From Chloroflexota bacterium (GTDB lineage Bacteria > Chloroflexota > Anaerolineae > Aggregatilineales > Phototrophicaceae): a stretch of DNA of 64,000 nt. Below the pieces are notes generated by a model. It had not been told where the DNA came from and did not search any database. It saw only the letters and a list, made by a program, of their open reading frames with translations. Below are positions 41,036 to 50,594 of the stretch, one piece after another; position 1 is the first letter of the stretch; every line of letters starts with the position of its first letter. The position numbers and the translations under genes are program-made. The DNA lies in NCBI GenBank assembly GCA_026707745.1, contig JAPOWG010000040.1, positions 55,770-119,769 of the forward strand. Direction: 5' to 3'.

Positions 41036-41407
41036 ATGAGTGAAGACATGAATCCCATGCCGGAAGACCCGGTAGAAGGCGAGGGCGACAAGACGCCGCT
41101 CGAACAATTCATATTTCATCAACGGCGCGGCCTGGAAGAATTTGGCAAGGCGATGGAATCGTTGTTGCCGCCCGGTTTCCGAGAACACACGCAGGCCGCT
41201 GGCAACGAATTCGCCAACGGCTTCCGCGTGCTGATCGACGCAGCGATCGACGAGATCAAGAAAGCCAGCGAAATGGAAGACCCCGATGGGCGCCAGGAGG
41301 CGGACCAAGAGCTGGCTGCGGCGGCCAATTTGTCCGCCGACGACGATGACGACGAAGACGCCACCGGCAGCGAAGGCGGCAAGATTAGAGTCGAGTTGGA
41401 CGACTGA
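41036..41407 (+). CDS. Small acidic protein, unknown
   Basis: This 123-residue protein starts at 41036 with GAGGAG 7 bases upstream; an ATG pair at 41006 lacks a site. The middle looks like an amphipathic helical bundle (FIFHQRRGLEEFGKAMESLL, ANGFRVLIDAAIDEIKKA) and the C-terminus is acidic (SADDDDDEDATGSE), ending GKIRVELDD. The helical part recalls proteins that bind nucleic acid-associated partners, but nothing definite can be said. Confidence 0.65.
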   Translation: MSEDMNPMPEDPVEGEGDKTPLEQFIFHQRRGLEEFGKAMESLLPPGFREHTQAAGNEFANGFRVLIDAAIDEIKKASEMEDPDGRQEADQELAAAANLSADDDDDEDATGSEGGKIRVELDD

Positions 41408-41472
41408 GCACCCAGCCCCGGCCTTGGGCGCGCGTGATCGGCGCTGTCGGTTCCAGATTAGACCATGAGATG

Positions 41473-41499
41473 CCTTGCTCGCGCGAGCAAGGTGTTTTT
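41473..41499 (+). terminator. Intrinsic terminator
   Basis: CCTTGCTC-GCGC-GAGCAAGG is a perfect 8-bp stem followed by TGTTTTTG. It lies 65 bases after the small acidic gene and would end that plus-strand transcript before the converging ATPase gene. Confidence 0.8.
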
Positions 41500-41585
41500 G
41501 TTGCACTTGGATCCAGGCCGTTGGCGACAGCGGAAAGGGGTTGGTTCCCGGGTCAAAAGCCATCAGCAGCCGCGGACCGCGCGCG

Positions 41586-42782
41586 TCAAGACGCTTGCTC
41601 CTCAAAGCGGATATTGAGAGTGCGGTTTTCGAACTTGGCGCTGGTGATTTCAAGATCCTGCAATTCGTCGGGCAGTACGATATTGCGCCGGTAGGGACCG
41701 ACGCTCAGCGTGAGTTCGTCCCGCGCGCGATAGAGCTCAAGCTGTTCCTTGCTGGCAAAACCCACCGGCACGCGCAGCATCCAAGTGGAGTCGCTGTCGA
41801 GCTGTACCAGCTTATGCACGACGCCGTCGAACATGCGCTCGGCCGGATTACGATCGCCATACAACTCATCCGCCAGCCGCCGCAACATATCCAGGCCGCC
41901 CATCTCTTCGCCAAACAAGGGCGCTTTTAATACGGGCAGGCTGCCAAAGGCTTCGCCAACGAATTCGATATTTCTGGCTTGCCGCTGCTTCCAGACGTCG
42001 AAAAAGGGATCTTTGATCTCGTCCGGGAAAACGCGATTGACCAGGATAGCGTCAGTCGCATAGTCGTAGAGATTGAGATAGGTGTAAGTACGCTGCGTCT
42101 CTCGGATGACCATGCGCTCCGGGTTGACGACAAGCCGAATACTGGAATGCTCGGGGTCGGTCAGTAGTTCGCGCACACCGTCCAGCGTATCAAAGAGCAG
42201 TTGGACCTGGTCCCAGGCGTTTTCGGCGATATCGATGCCGGTCTCATTTTTCTTGGCGCGGGTCAGCAGCTTTTGCACCGGCCGAATGACACTGTCGAGT
42301 CCACGGGCGATGCGCATCAGCCGTTCGACCCACCAGCGCGTCACATCGGGCAAACTGAGCAGGCGGATCGTTTCCGCCGTAGGGGCGGCATCAACGATCA
42401 AGACATCGTATTCGCCCGCCTGGAAATATTCGCTGATCCAGAGCAATTGCGCGCCTTCTTCCAAACCGGGGATGATCGTCACCTCGGAGGCGTTGACTTT
42501 GGCGATGCCTTCACGATTGAAAAAGGCGCCCAGGTATTCCTGGATCTTGCCCCAGTACTTCTGCATCGAATAGCGCGTATCGAGTTCTTGCGCCCAGAGA
42601 TTCGGCGCGATTTCGGTGGGTTCGGGACCGACCTGCCGATCAAGCGCGTCGCCGAGGCTGTGCGCTGTATCGGTACTGACTACTATCGTTTTCAAGCCCA
42701 TTTCCGCGCAGCGCAAGGCAGTCGCCGCCGAGATACTGGTTTTGCCTACCCCACCCTTGCCGGTATGCACAATCACGCGCAT
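41586..42782 (-). CDS. ArsA/Get3-family ATPase with C-terminal alpha-crystallin-like domain
   Basis: The 398-residue P-loop ATPase begins MRVIVHTGKGGVGKTS (deviant Walker A, 7-16), with STDTAHSLGDA (switch I) and DAAPTAETIRLLSLP (switch II). It lacks the Cys triad of arsenite-pump ArsA and the CxxC of Get3. The last 65 residues (RVPVGFASKEQLELYR, GPYRRNIVLPDEL) look like the HSP20-like domain found in many bacterial ArsA homologues. It is thus more likely a protein- or membrane-targeting or chaperone-linked ATPase than an arsenic pump. No arsenic genes are near. Confidence 0.85.
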   Translation of the reverse strand: MRVIVHTGKGGVGKTSISAATALRCAEMGLKTIVVSTDTAHSLGDALDRQVGPEPTEIAPNLWAQELDTRYSMQKYWGKIQEYLGAFFNREGIAKVNASEVTIIPGLEEGAQLLWISEYFQAGEYDVLIVDAAPTAETIRLLSLPDVTRWWVERLMRIARGLDSVIRPVQKLLTRAKKNETGIDIAENAWDQVQLLFDTLDGVRELLTDPEHSSIRLVVNPERMVIRETQRTYTYLNLYDYATDAILVNRVFPDEIKDPFFDVWKQRQARNIEFVGEAFGSLPVLKAPLFGEEMGGLDMLRRLADELYGDRNPAERMFDGVVHKLVQLDSDSTWMLRVPVGFASKEQLELYRARDELTLSVGPYRRNIVLPDELQDLEITSAKFENRTLNIRFEEQAS

Positions 42783-42960
42783 CAATTTCACCTCACGTCT
42801 TTTGTCGACCGTCGACCGTTTGAAGGCGTCTGTCTTGGGACAGCCCATATTAGTATACGCGGGGAGGCCCAAAATGGTGCGTTAGATTTGCATAGAAGAC
42901 AGATGACGCGCCGTATCCGCCTGCCAGGAATCATAATTCATCGTGGCATGAATATAGGTC

Positions 42961-42989
42961 TTGACAGAGCAGAACAAACAATCTAAACT
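42961..42989 (+). promoter_or_regulatory. Sigma70-type promoter of the VOC gene
   Basis: TTGACA at 42961-42966 and TAAACT at 42984-42989 are spaced by 17 bases. The gene starts 46 bases downstream. Confidence 0.75.
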
Positions 42990-43034
42990 CTTGAACAACG
43001 AACAAATATTCTGCATTGCAAAGGAGAACAACTC

Positions 43035-43406
43035 ATGCGTCCAGTCGTTCACATCGAAATTCCATCGGCGGATAATGATGCGCAGAAGGCATTTTACGGT
43101 TCCCTGCTAGGTTGGCAAGCGACTGAGGTACCCATGGGCGACGACTTCACATACGTGATGTTCGACCTCGGCAACAATATAGGCACCGCGCTTTCGCCAC
43201 TCGGCGAGGGTTGCAAGCCGGGCGATGTACTGCTGTACTTTCACAGCGACGACCTTGATGCCGATATGGCGCGCGTCAGCGAGCTGGGCGGCCGGGTATT
43301 GTTGCCACGGGAGGAGGTCCCGGGTTTCGGCGCGCTGGGCATATTTAAGGATCCGACGGGAAATCGCGTGGCCTTCTGGCAGAGCGCGAGTCCTGGGCAG
43401 GGCTAG
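43035..43406 (+). CDS. VOC-family (glyoxalase/bleomycin resistance-like) protein
   Basis: The 123 residues form one vicinal-oxygen-chelate domain: HIEIPSADNDAQKAFYGSLLGW at the start and GIFKDPTGNRVAFWQ at the end. A candidate metal Glu lies near HIE, but the substrate is unknown. AAAGGAG precedes the start. It has its own promoter. Confidence 0.85.
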   Translation: MRPVVHIEIPSADNDAQKAFYGSLLGWQATEVPMGDDFTYVMFDLGNNIGTALSPLGEGCKPGDVLLYFHSDDLDADMARVSELGGRVLLPREEVPGFGALGIFKDPTGNRVAFWQSASPGQG

Positions 43407-43447
43407 TCCGTCATTCTCGCTGTCATTGCGACACTACTCAAACTGGC

Positions 43448-43468
43448 GGGCGACCTGATAGGTCGCCC
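43448..43468. repeat. GGGCGACC palindrome
   Basis: GGGCGACC-TGATA-GGTCGCCC is a perfect 8-bp inverted repeat with a 5-base loop. It is the simplest member of the dispersed family. Confidence 0.8.
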
Positions 43469-43498
43469 CTGTGGTTAACTTAATGTGCGTCAGTTGAT

Positions 43499-44623
43499 AT
43501 GTCCGAATTTCCCTTGCTCAAGAACTTCTTCGACCGACGACTGGTAGAGCAGATCGCCGATCGCATTGTGGTGATTCATGCGGATTTCCGCACTGAAGCG
43601 TTTGTAGAAGCGGTTGACGCGAAATTGCACGAGCTGGATCTCAAACAGCGGCTCGCCTTGATCGCCCGGGAGTTACGCGCATTCTTGCCCGCGGATTACC
43701 CGGTCGCGCTAAACATATTGCTGGCGATTCTGGACGACGATCGGCACAGTTTCGAGCCGATCGAAGATCCCAATTTTCGGCTTTTACCGATCCCGACCTT
43801 CGTCGAGAGATACGGCCTGGAGCATCCGCGTCAATCGCTGGACGCGATGTACATCATCACCCGCCATAGCTCCTGCGAATCGGCCATTCGACCTTTCATC
43901 ACGCGCTATCCCGAGCAAACGATGACTAAACTGCATACCTGGGCGAAGGACAGCAATGAGCATGTACGGCGATTGGTCAGCGAGGGCAGTCGACCGCGCC
44001 TGCCCTGGGCGCCGCAATTGACGGAATTCATCGCCGATCCGATGCCCGCGTTGGCGCTGCTGGAACACTTGAAGGACGACAGTTCGCTCTATGTAAGGCG
44101 TTCGGTTGCCAACCACCTCAACGATATCAGCAAAGACCACCCGCAAGTCGTATTGGATACGCTGAAAGCCTGGCGGATTGGCGCGAGCGAGCAGCGGTTG
44201 TGGCTGATCAACCATGCGCTGCGATCCTTGATAAAAAAGGGAGATCCGCAGGCGCTGGCTATTCTGGGTTACGGCGAGCCGCGGGTGACATTGCATGAAC
44301 TGAAGCTGTCGCCCGAGCGGCTTCTGTTCGGGGGTGAACTGCGCTTTTCTTTTCGGCTGGACAGTGTCAGTGATGAAACGCAGCAGTTGGTGATCGATTA
44401 TGTGATGCACTTCGTCAAGGCGAACGGCAAGAGGGCGCCCAAGGTCTTCAAACTCAAGAAAGCGACGCTAACGAGGGGCGATTCGCTGTCCCTCAGCAAG
44501 TCACATGCCATCCGACCGATATCGACGCGACGCTATTATGCCGGCCTTCAGCGTCTGGAGATTCAGGTCAACGGGCGCATCGTCGGTGGCGCGGACTATG
44601 AACTTGTGATGGATGGGGACTGA
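43499..44623 (+). CDS. AlkC-like DNA alkylation repair protein
   Basis: This HEAT-repeat DNA glycosylase family removes cationic alkylated bases. The 374-residue protein begins PLLKNFFDRRLVEQIADRI, as AlkC proteins do, and has helical repeats (SSCESAIRPFI, WAKDSNEHVRRLVSEGSRPRLPW, YVRRSVANHLNDISKDHP). A C-terminal beta domain follows (275-374; LRFSFRLDS, RRYYAGLQRLEIQVNGR) resembling the Ig-like domain reported for AlkC. It stands alone after a palindromic repeat. Confidence 0.85.
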   Translation: MSEFPLLKNFFDRRLVEQIADRIVVIHADFRTEAFVEAVDAKLHELDLKQRLALIARELRAFLPADYPVALNILLAILDDDRHSFEPIEDPNFRLLPIPTFVERYGLEHPRQSLDAMYIITRHSSCESAIRPFITRYPEQTMTKLHTWAKDSNEHVRRLVSEGSRPRLPWAPQLTEFIADPMPALALLEHLKDDSSLYVRRSVANHLNDISKDHPQVVLDTLKAWRIGASEQRLWLINHALRSLIKKGDPQALAILGYGEPRVTLHELKLSPERLLFGGELRFSFRLDSVSDETQQLVIDYVMHFVKANGKRAPKVFKLKKATLTRGDSLSLSKSHAIRPISTRRYYAGLQRLEIQVNGRIVGGADYELVMDGD

Positions 44624-44664
44624 CGATACACTCCTGGCAAACAAGCCGTCAGGAGCATGTCGCT

Positions 44665-47241
44665 ATGGAAATCCCCGCTTCGGATCAGTTTAGGCCCCTT
44701 CCCCTGGGATGCGCATTCAATCGAGACCGGTCGGCGCTGGACAAGTCCCTGCGCGTTCAGTTCCCCGACGAATTCGGCCTTCAAACTTGTCGAGGCATCC
44801 CATTTGAATTTGGCGCGGCCGGCCAAGCGAATGTTATCCTGCTCGATTCCGATGAAGTTCGCATTCCGCTGGACAAGGTGCAGGCAACTTATCTTGTCTT
44901 CGCCCATATCGTTGAAGACAAGCCGCAGGCGCTGACGCCGGACTTGGCCGATGTTGAATTGGCGGCGCAATTTCCCAGCCAACTCACCGGCAACGAATTG
45001 GGCGACCTGGTTGCGGAGTATCAACTGGAATATGTCGATGGCAGCCTAGAGTCGGTCCCGATCCGCAGGCGTTTCGCCATTCAGCAAGCGCGCATCGGCT
45101 GGGGCGCAAGCCCCTTTGCAGCGGCGCCGCATCAGAAAGACACCATCGTCTCGACAATCTCGGAGTCGCTTTCCCTGCGACAGATGCCAGGCTCCGGATA
45201 CGGAAAAGGCGAGACACGGCATGGAAGCGGGCGCGATGCTTATAGCGAGCATATCTGGCTTTACGCGCTGCCCAATCCCTTTCCCGAAAGAGCCATCACC
45301 GCGATTCGCTGCCTTCCAAAAGACGAACGCGCTCTGATCTATGGCATCAGCGCGACGCGGGTCAGCGAGCACCCGCTACGCGCGGGGGTTCGGCGCAAGC
45401 TGGCGCTGACCACCCCACCGGGCGTCGAATTCAATTCTTTAGGCGAGCTGGACAATGTCGATATCGACCTGGGATACGTCATCTCGGCGCGGGCCAAGCT
45501 GGAATATGACCGCGAGGCCTGGTTCGGCGAGGCCACCGACGTTCAGCCGACGCGCTCCCAGCAAGTCGCCATCATAGAGTACGCCGCGCATCCCGAGGCC
45601 AAGCTGTACCTGGCGGACGCGCAGGGAAATCCCTTCACTTATGACCTGAGCAAGTTCCAAGGGGACGCGCTGGTTGAAGTGGCGGAAGCGCGGCGCTTGA
45701 TCAAGGTCAAGGTAGTCGACGCCGCGGGCAAGCCGGTAGCCGCGCGGGTGCATTTTCACGGTAGCACCGGAGAGTATCTGCCGCCACGCGGGAATCATCG
45801 CTGCGTCAACCGCAACTGGTTTGAAGACAATTACGGCGAGTTCGCCAATGGTCACAATCAATACGCCTATATCCCCGGACACTGCGAGGTCGAGGCACCC
45901 TTGGGCGAGGTCTTCGTCGAGATAAGCCGCGGCTACGAAATCAAGCCTTACCGCAGCAGCATCGAAGTGAGCGTCGATAGCGATGAATTTGTCTTCGAAC
46001 TGGAAAGAGCGCTCGATTGGCGAGAACGCGGCTGGGTCACGGCCGATACCCATGTGCATTTCTTGAGCCCACAGACGGCGCTGCTGGAAGGCGCTGCCGA
46101 AGGCGTCAATGTCGTCAATCTGCTGGCCAGCCAATGGGGCGAGATGTTCAGTAATGTCAGCGATTTTGACGGGCGCAGCACTTTGGGCGCGGCGGACTTC
46201 GGCGGCGATGGCGAGTTTCTGGTACGGGTAGGCACGGAAAATCGCATGCAGGTCATGGGTCATATTTCCTTGCTGGGATACTCGGGCGAGATGATTCATC
46301 CGCTCTGCAGTGGCGGTCCGTCAGAATCGGCGATTGGGGACGCGCTGGAGGTGAGCATGGCGGATTGGGCGCGGCGCTGCATCGAGCAGAATGGCTTAGT
46401 GGTGCTTCCACATGCGCCTAACCCCCAGGCCGAGCGGGCCGCCGATATCGTGCTCGAAATGGTGCATGCCATCGAGATGATGAGCTTCAACCCCTTTGAC
46501 GCGCAGATCACGCCCTACGGCTTGCTGGACTGGTACCGCTATCTCAATCTCGGCTATCAGGTGCCGATTGTGGGCGGCTCGGACAAGATGGACGCCCAAT
46601 CATTGCTGGGCGGCATGCGCACCTACGCGCATCTGGGAGATCTCGAGTTCACCTACGAGAACTGGATGGAGAGCATCAAGGCCGGCGATACCTTCGTCAC
46701 GGTCGGTCCATTGCTCGAATTGCAGGTGGAAGGCCTGTCGCCCGGGTCAAGGCTGGAACTGCCTGAGGGAGGCGGTACGGTCAATGTGAGCTGGCGCGTC
46801 GAATCCGCGGCGATGCCGCTTGAGCGGGTCGAAGTCGTATGTGGCGGACTCGCTGTGGAAGAGCGGACGGCCGACGGGGCTTTGGGGGCGGAGGGCAGTT
46901 GCGAAGTTCACATCAGCGAGTCGACCTGGATCGCGTTGAGAATCCGGGGTAGTCACAGCGGCAGAAAGTCAGATATCGCGGCGCATAGCAGTTGCGTTCA
47001 GATACGCGTCGGCGGGGGGCGGCCCTTTCAGCAAGGGGATGCCATCGCTGTCCTGGAACAGATCGAAGGGGCGATGGCCTTCGCGGATACGCTAGCGCCT
47101 CGGCCGGAAGCGCAGCAATTCAAGCGCATCCGCGCGGCGCTGGAATCCGCGCATAGCAGGCTGCACCAACTGATGCATCGCCAGGGCATTTATCATGACC
47201 ACAGTCCGCTGCACGCGCACGACGCGCATCGCGAGCATTGA
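44665..47241 (+). CDS. PHP-domain metallohydrolase, CehA/McbA-like
   Basis: The 858-residue protein has an N-terminal beta-rich part of about 450 residues and then a PHP-type domain beginning WVTADTHVHF (about 457-466), with further metal-site stretches NVVNLLASQWGE, GHISLLGYSG and VGGSDKMD. CehA/McbA proteins cleave carbamate and other esters, and the family is broad. There is no obvious signal peptide. The substrate is unknown. GGAG precedes the ATG. Confidence 0.78.
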   Translation: MEIPASDQFRPLPLGCAFNRDRSALDKSLRVQFPDEFGLQTCRGIPFEFGAAGQANVILLDSDEVRIPLDKVQATYLVFAHIVEDKPQALTPDLADVELAAQFPSQLTGNELGDLVAEYQLEYVDGSLESVPIRRRFAIQQARIGWGASPFAAAPHQKDTIVSTISESLSLRQMPGSGYGKGETRHGSGRDAYSEHIWLYALPNPFPERAITAIRCLPKDERALIYGISATRVSEHPLRAGVRRKLALTTPPGVEFNSLGELDNVDIDLGYVISARAKLEYDREAWFGEATDVQPTRSQQVAIIEYAAHPEAKLYLADAQGNPFTYDLSKFQGDALVEVAEARRLIKVKVVDAAGKPVAARVHFHGSTGEYLPPRGNHRCVNRNWFEDNYGEFANGHNQYAYIPGHCEVEAPLGEVFVEISRGYEIKPYRSSIEVSVDSDEFVFELERALDWRERGWVTADTHVHFLSPQTALLEGAAEGVNVVNLLASQWGEMFSNVSDFDGRSTLGAADFGGDGEFLVRVGTENRMQVMGHISLLGYSGEMIHPLCSGGPSESAIGDALEVSMADWARRCIEQNGLVVLPHAPNPQAERAADIVLEMVHAIEMMSFNPFDAQITPYGLLDWYRYLNLGYQVPIVGGSDKMDAQSLLGGMRTYAHLGDLEFTYENWMESIKAGDTFVTVGPLLELQVEGLSPGSRLELPEGGGTVNVSWRVESAAMPLERVEVVCGGLAVEERTADGALGAEGSCEVHISESTWIALRIRGSHSGRKSDIAAHSSCVQIRVGGGRPFQQGDAIAVLEQIEGAMAFADTLAPRPEAQQFKRIRAALESAHSRLHQLMHRQGIYHDHSPLHAHDAHREH

Positions 47242-47548
47242 CTTGACAGGGACTCGGCAGGACCAACAAAGTCATGCAACTCCAAAATAATAGTCGACGG
47301 TAGGGGCGACCCGGCGGGTCGCGTAGACACTGACCGTCGGTCGCCCGCAAAACCTAGGCGAAGCGGTGGGCGAGCCAAGGCTCGCCCCTACACTCACCAC
47401 ACAATTTCTTGCATTATTGTCTTGGAATTGCTTCTTATTCTCAATAGGTCAAAGAAAACAATGAGTGGCGATTTTGGGCGTCCTAATAGGCCGCCTCTAC
47501 TAGGTTTGTCCGATAATTGCGGCTTGGCACATCTATAGGTTTGTGCCG
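47242..47548. other. Spacer with repeats
   Basis: It contains a composite repeat (47303-47346), a simple palindrome (47368-47387) and a degenerate relative near 47476-47500. No gene is supported. Confidence 0.55.
47303..47387. repeat. Composite repeat plus GGGCGAGCC palindrome
   Basis: 47303-47346 reads GGGGCGACCCGGCGGGTCGC, GTAGACACTGACC and GTCGGTCGCCC. 47368-47387 is GGGCGAGCC-AA-GGCTCGCCC. They match the pair at 39066-39159 in reverse order of type. Confidence 0.8.
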
Positions 47549-47839
47549 CTAGCTGTTGTTGGCGGGGGTCGGCTCGACGATGATATTGACGAATTCGAAG
47601 CGTTGTTTGTTGCGCGCTTGGTCATTCTTGGCGTGATTGATTTCCACCAGCGTCACAATCGTTCCCAAGCCATCCAGAATGAAGCGAGTATGCCATTCGC
47701 CGGATCGCTGCGCATTGCGGTAATAGGCGAGGCGCCCGTCAGGATCCATACGCGAGAGCTTGAATTTGGCGCGCCCGAATTTCATGCCGCTAAGTTCGTC
47801 CAGCAATTGCCCGCGTTCACTGGCGTTGAGATAGGCCAT
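47549..47839 (-). CDS. Small conserved-looking protein, unknown
   Basis: This 96-residue protein has GAGGAT at good spacing before the ATG. The sequence alternates helix and strand (ERGQLLDELSGMKFGRAKFKL, LAYYRNAQRSGEWHTRFILD, LGTIVTLVEINHA), with a YYRNAQRSGEWHTRF core that looks like a small RNA- or protein-binding fold. No membrane segment. I cannot name it. It is divergent from xseA. Confidence 0.6.
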   Translation of the reverse strand: MAYLNASERGQLLDELSGMKFGRAKFKLSRMDPDGRLAYYRNAQRSGEWHTRFILDGLGTIVTLVEINHAKNDQARNKQRFEFVNIIVEPTPANNS

Positions 47840-47929
47840 TGTTTATCCTCAATAGTATTAGTGCGCGAAATCTGACATAATTGTATATTCCAAAACGACA
47901 GTAAACAACGGGTTTTGTTCGAATTAAGC

Positions 47930-49120
47930 ATGCAAAGTTTTTCGGTTCAAGAGATCACGCGCTACATCCACGAGTTGTTTGACGCTGACGACATACTGGC
48001 TGATGTACGCGTGCGGGGCGAAGTCTCCAATCTGACTAAGGCTGCCTCTGGGCATTGGTATTTCACGCTCAAGGATGCCAAGTCGCAGTTGCGCTGTGTC
48101 ATGTTCCGCAGCGCGGCGCAATTTGTTCGGCTGGACGTGAAAGTCGGCGATGAAATCGTCGTTCTGGGACGGGTCAGCGTTTATGAAGCCCGGGGCGAGT
48201 ATCAACTCTATGCAAATGCAATCGAGACCCTGGGCGGAGTCGGCGATTTGCACCAACAGTTCGAAACGCTGAAAGCGAAGCTGGACGCCGAAGGACTGTT
48301 TGATGCGGGGAAAAAACACCCGCCACCGTCCTTCCCAGGCCGAATCGGCATCGTGACCTCCCCTGACGCCGCCGCGTACCAAGATATTCTGAATGTCCTG
48401 AGCCGGCGCTTTCCGCTGGCGGAAGTCATTCTAAGTCCCACCATCGTACAAGGCGCGGATGCCCCGGCGGGGATCGTCGCGGCGCTTGCGCGGCTCTACG
48501 CGCGCGACGATATCGATGTGATCATCGTCGCGCGCGGCGGCGGCTCGATCGAAGACCTGTGGTGCTTCAACGATGAAACCGTTGCGCGGACTATAGCGGC
48601 GAGCCGCAGACCCGTCATCAGCGGAATCGGGCACGAAATCGACTTCACAATCGCCGATTTCGTTGCCGACCTGCGGGCGCCGACGCCCTCCGCCGCGGCC
48701 GAATTGGCGACGCCGAATCAAGACGAACTGCTTCTGGACCTGGATCGGGCGCGCGCGGCGCTGAACGCGGGGTTGAGCGCGGCAACCCAAGAAGCGCAGC
48801 GCGCCTTGGGGGGGACATTGCGCGCGCTGCGTTTTAACAGTCCATTGCGATCCGTTAACTCGGCGCGGGGGAGGATCGTCGGCCTCGGCGAACGGATTGA
48901 ACGCGCCGCTACGTTGAGCCTGGTGCGGCTGGGTGAGCGCCTTGCCGCCCAACTGAAAGCGCTTGAAGCGGCCAATCCGGAGCAGATTCTGCGGCGGGGA
49001 TATGCCTTGGTCAGAGACGAATCGGGCAAGATTGTGCGCTCGGCGGCTCAAGTGCAAGAGGATCAGCGATTGCAGGTGCGCTTTCATCAGGATCAAATCA
49101 ACGTCAGGGTAGAACAATAA
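47930..49120 (+). CDS. xseA: Exodeoxyribonuclease VII large subunit
   Basis: This is the catalytic subunit of the single-strand DNA exonuclease, active in repair. The 396 residues comprise the OB-fold (VRVRGEVSNLTKA, LKDAKSQLRCVMF), the catalytic domain (FPGRIGIVTSPDAAAYQDI, IIVARGGGSIEDLWCFND, VISGIGHEIDFTIADFVAD) and a C-terminal coiled coil. The ATG at 47930 is preferred; a TTG at 47915 is possible. Confidence 0.95.
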   Translation: MQSFSVQEITRYIHELFDADDILADVRVRGEVSNLTKAASGHWYFTLKDAKSQLRCVMFRSAAQFVRLDVKVGDEIVVLGRVSVYEARGEYQLYANAIETLGGVGDLHQQFETLKAKLDAEGLFDAGKKHPPPSFPGRIGIVTSPDAAAYQDILNVLSRRFPLAEVILSPTIVQGADAPAGIVAALARLYARDDIDVIIVARGGGSIEDLWCFNDETVARTIAASRRPVISGIGHEIDFTIADFVADLRAPTPSAAAELATPNQDELLLDLDRARAALNAGLSAATQEAQRALGGTLRALRFNSPLRSVNSARGRIVGLGERIERAATLSLVRLGERLAAQLKALEAANPEQILRRGYALVRDESGKIVRSAAQVQEDQRLQVRFHQDQINVRVEQ

Positions 49121-49320
49121 TGGACGATATCACAGAACTCAGCTATGAAGAGGCCTTCCAGCAACTCGAAGGCCTGGTCGCGCAACTGGAAACTGGCGAC
49201 TTGTCGCTGGAACAGTCAGTCGCTTTGTACGAGTTGGGCCAGCGACTGTCGGCGCATTGTCAAGACTTGCTGGAAAAGGCCGAGCTCAAGATCAGACAGG
49301 TTGAGGAAGATGATACATAG
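49120..49320 (+). CDS. xseB: Exodeoxyribonuclease VII small subunit
   Basis: The 66-residue partner of XseA has the family pattern: SYEEAFQQLEGLVAQLETGDLSLEQSVALYE (seen as SYEEAFQQLE and LSLEQSVALYE). Its start overlaps the xseA stop by 1 base (TAATG). Confidence 0.94.
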   Translation: MDDITELSYEEAFQQLEGLVAQLETGDLSLEQSVALYELGQRLSAHCQDLLEKAELKIRQVEEDDT

Positions 49321-49350
49321 CCAGTTAGAGCCGCGCCGAAAGGACCGGAT

Positions 49351-50592
49351 ATGATTGACCTCGGCAAATTGCCGGAGCCATCGGACAAGAACATCGCCGT
49401 CCGCGTCAAACCGGCCGCTGAGCGCGCCATTCGGCAAGGTCACCCCTGGGTTTTCGAAGAGTCTATCGTCAAGCAGAGCCACCTGGGCAATGCGGGTGAT
49501 CTGGCTGTGATTTATGACCGGGACAAGAATCGCTTCCTGGCGGTGGGCCTCTACGATCCCTTTTCGCCGATTCGCATCAAGATCTTGCAGAGAGAGAAGC
49601 CGGAACGCATCAATTACGCCTGGTTCGTCAAGACACTGGAAGCGGCGCAGGCGCGGCGTCAAGCCCTGATCGACATGGGGATCACCGGCTACCGGCTGGT
49701 CTATGGCGAGAGCGACAGATTGCCAGCGCTGGTTATCGACCGCTATGGCGACACCCTGGTGATGAAGCTTTACACGGTTGCCTGGTTGCCACAGATGAAG
49801 ACCCTGATTGCCGCAATGAGAAAAACGCTCAAGTTCGAGAACCTGGTCTTGCGACTCAGCCGCGCCTTGCAATCCCAGCGCCACGACATCGTTCGGCTGC
49901 ATGGCTTGGCGGATGGCCAGGTCTTGCTAGGCACGGGAGGCCTGACCCAGGTGCCGTTCGTGGAGAATGGCTTGCGCTTCGAGGCGGACGTGCAGAAGGG
50001 CCACAAGACCGGATTCTTTTTCGACCAGCGGGATAACCGACAAAAGGTGCGAGAACTGGCAAATGGGCGGCGGATTCTGGACGTCTTCGCTTATAGCGGC
50101 GGTTTCAGCGTCTATGGGTTGGCAGGCGGCGCCAAATCGATCCTGGCGCTGGATAGCAGCGAACCGGCGCTGGAAGCCCTGAAAGCCAATGTCGCGCTCA
50201 ACGGGCTGGATGAGAAGCGGGTTGGCACCATGGTGACGGATGCCTTCGCCGGCCTGCGTGAACTGGTCGATACGCGGCGCAGATTTAACCTGGTGATCAT
50301 CGATCCGCCGGCGCTGGCCAACAGCCGCGCCAATGTCCAAAAGGCAGTGTTCGCCTATCGCCGGCTGGCAGAAATGGGAATGGCGCTGCTGGCGGAAGAC
50401 GGCGTGCTGCTGATGTCCTCTTGCTCTAGCCGCATCACGATGGAGATGTTCTATAACCTGGTGACGCGCAGCGCCGAGGTGGCCGGTTACGACCTGGAGA
50501 TCACCGAGACGACCTCACATGCCCTGGACCACCCGATTGGCTTCCCCGAGGCGGAGTATTTGAAGGCGGTATTCGCCGTCTTGAAGTCCTGA
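49351..50592 (+). CDS. Class I rRNA methyltransferase, RlmI-like
   Basis: It probably makes 5-methylcytosine in 23S rRNA. The 413 residues have an N-terminal PUA domain (RQGHPWVFEESI) and the Rossmann methyltransferase: TGFFFDQRDNR, RILDVFAYSGGFSVYGLAGG (SAM-binding), VIIDPPALANS and LLMSSCSSRI (catalytic Cys region). The layout matches RlmI, though RlmI/RlmK paralogs are hard to tell apart. It lies 30 bases after xseB. Confidence 0.87.
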   Translation: MIDLGKLPEPSDKNIAVRVKPAAERAIRQGHPWVFEESIVKQSHLGNAGDLAVIYDRDKNRFLAVGLYDPFSPIRIKILQREKPERINYAWFVKTLEAAQARRQALIDMGITGYRLVYGESDRLPALVIDRYGDTLVMKLYTVAWLPQMKTLIAAMRKTLKFENLVLRLSRALQSQRHDIVRLHGLADGQVLLGTGGLTQVPFVENGLRFEADVQKGHKTGFFFDQRDNRQKVRELANGRRILDVFAYSGGFSVYGLAGGAKSILALDSSEPALEALKANVALNGLDEKRVGTMVTDAFAGLRELVDTRRRFNLVIIDPPALANSRANVQKAVFAYRRLAEMGMALLAEDGVLLMSSCSSRITMEMFYNLVTRSAEVAGYDLEITETTSHALDHPIGFPEAEYLKAVFAVLKS

Positions 50593-50594
50593 GG

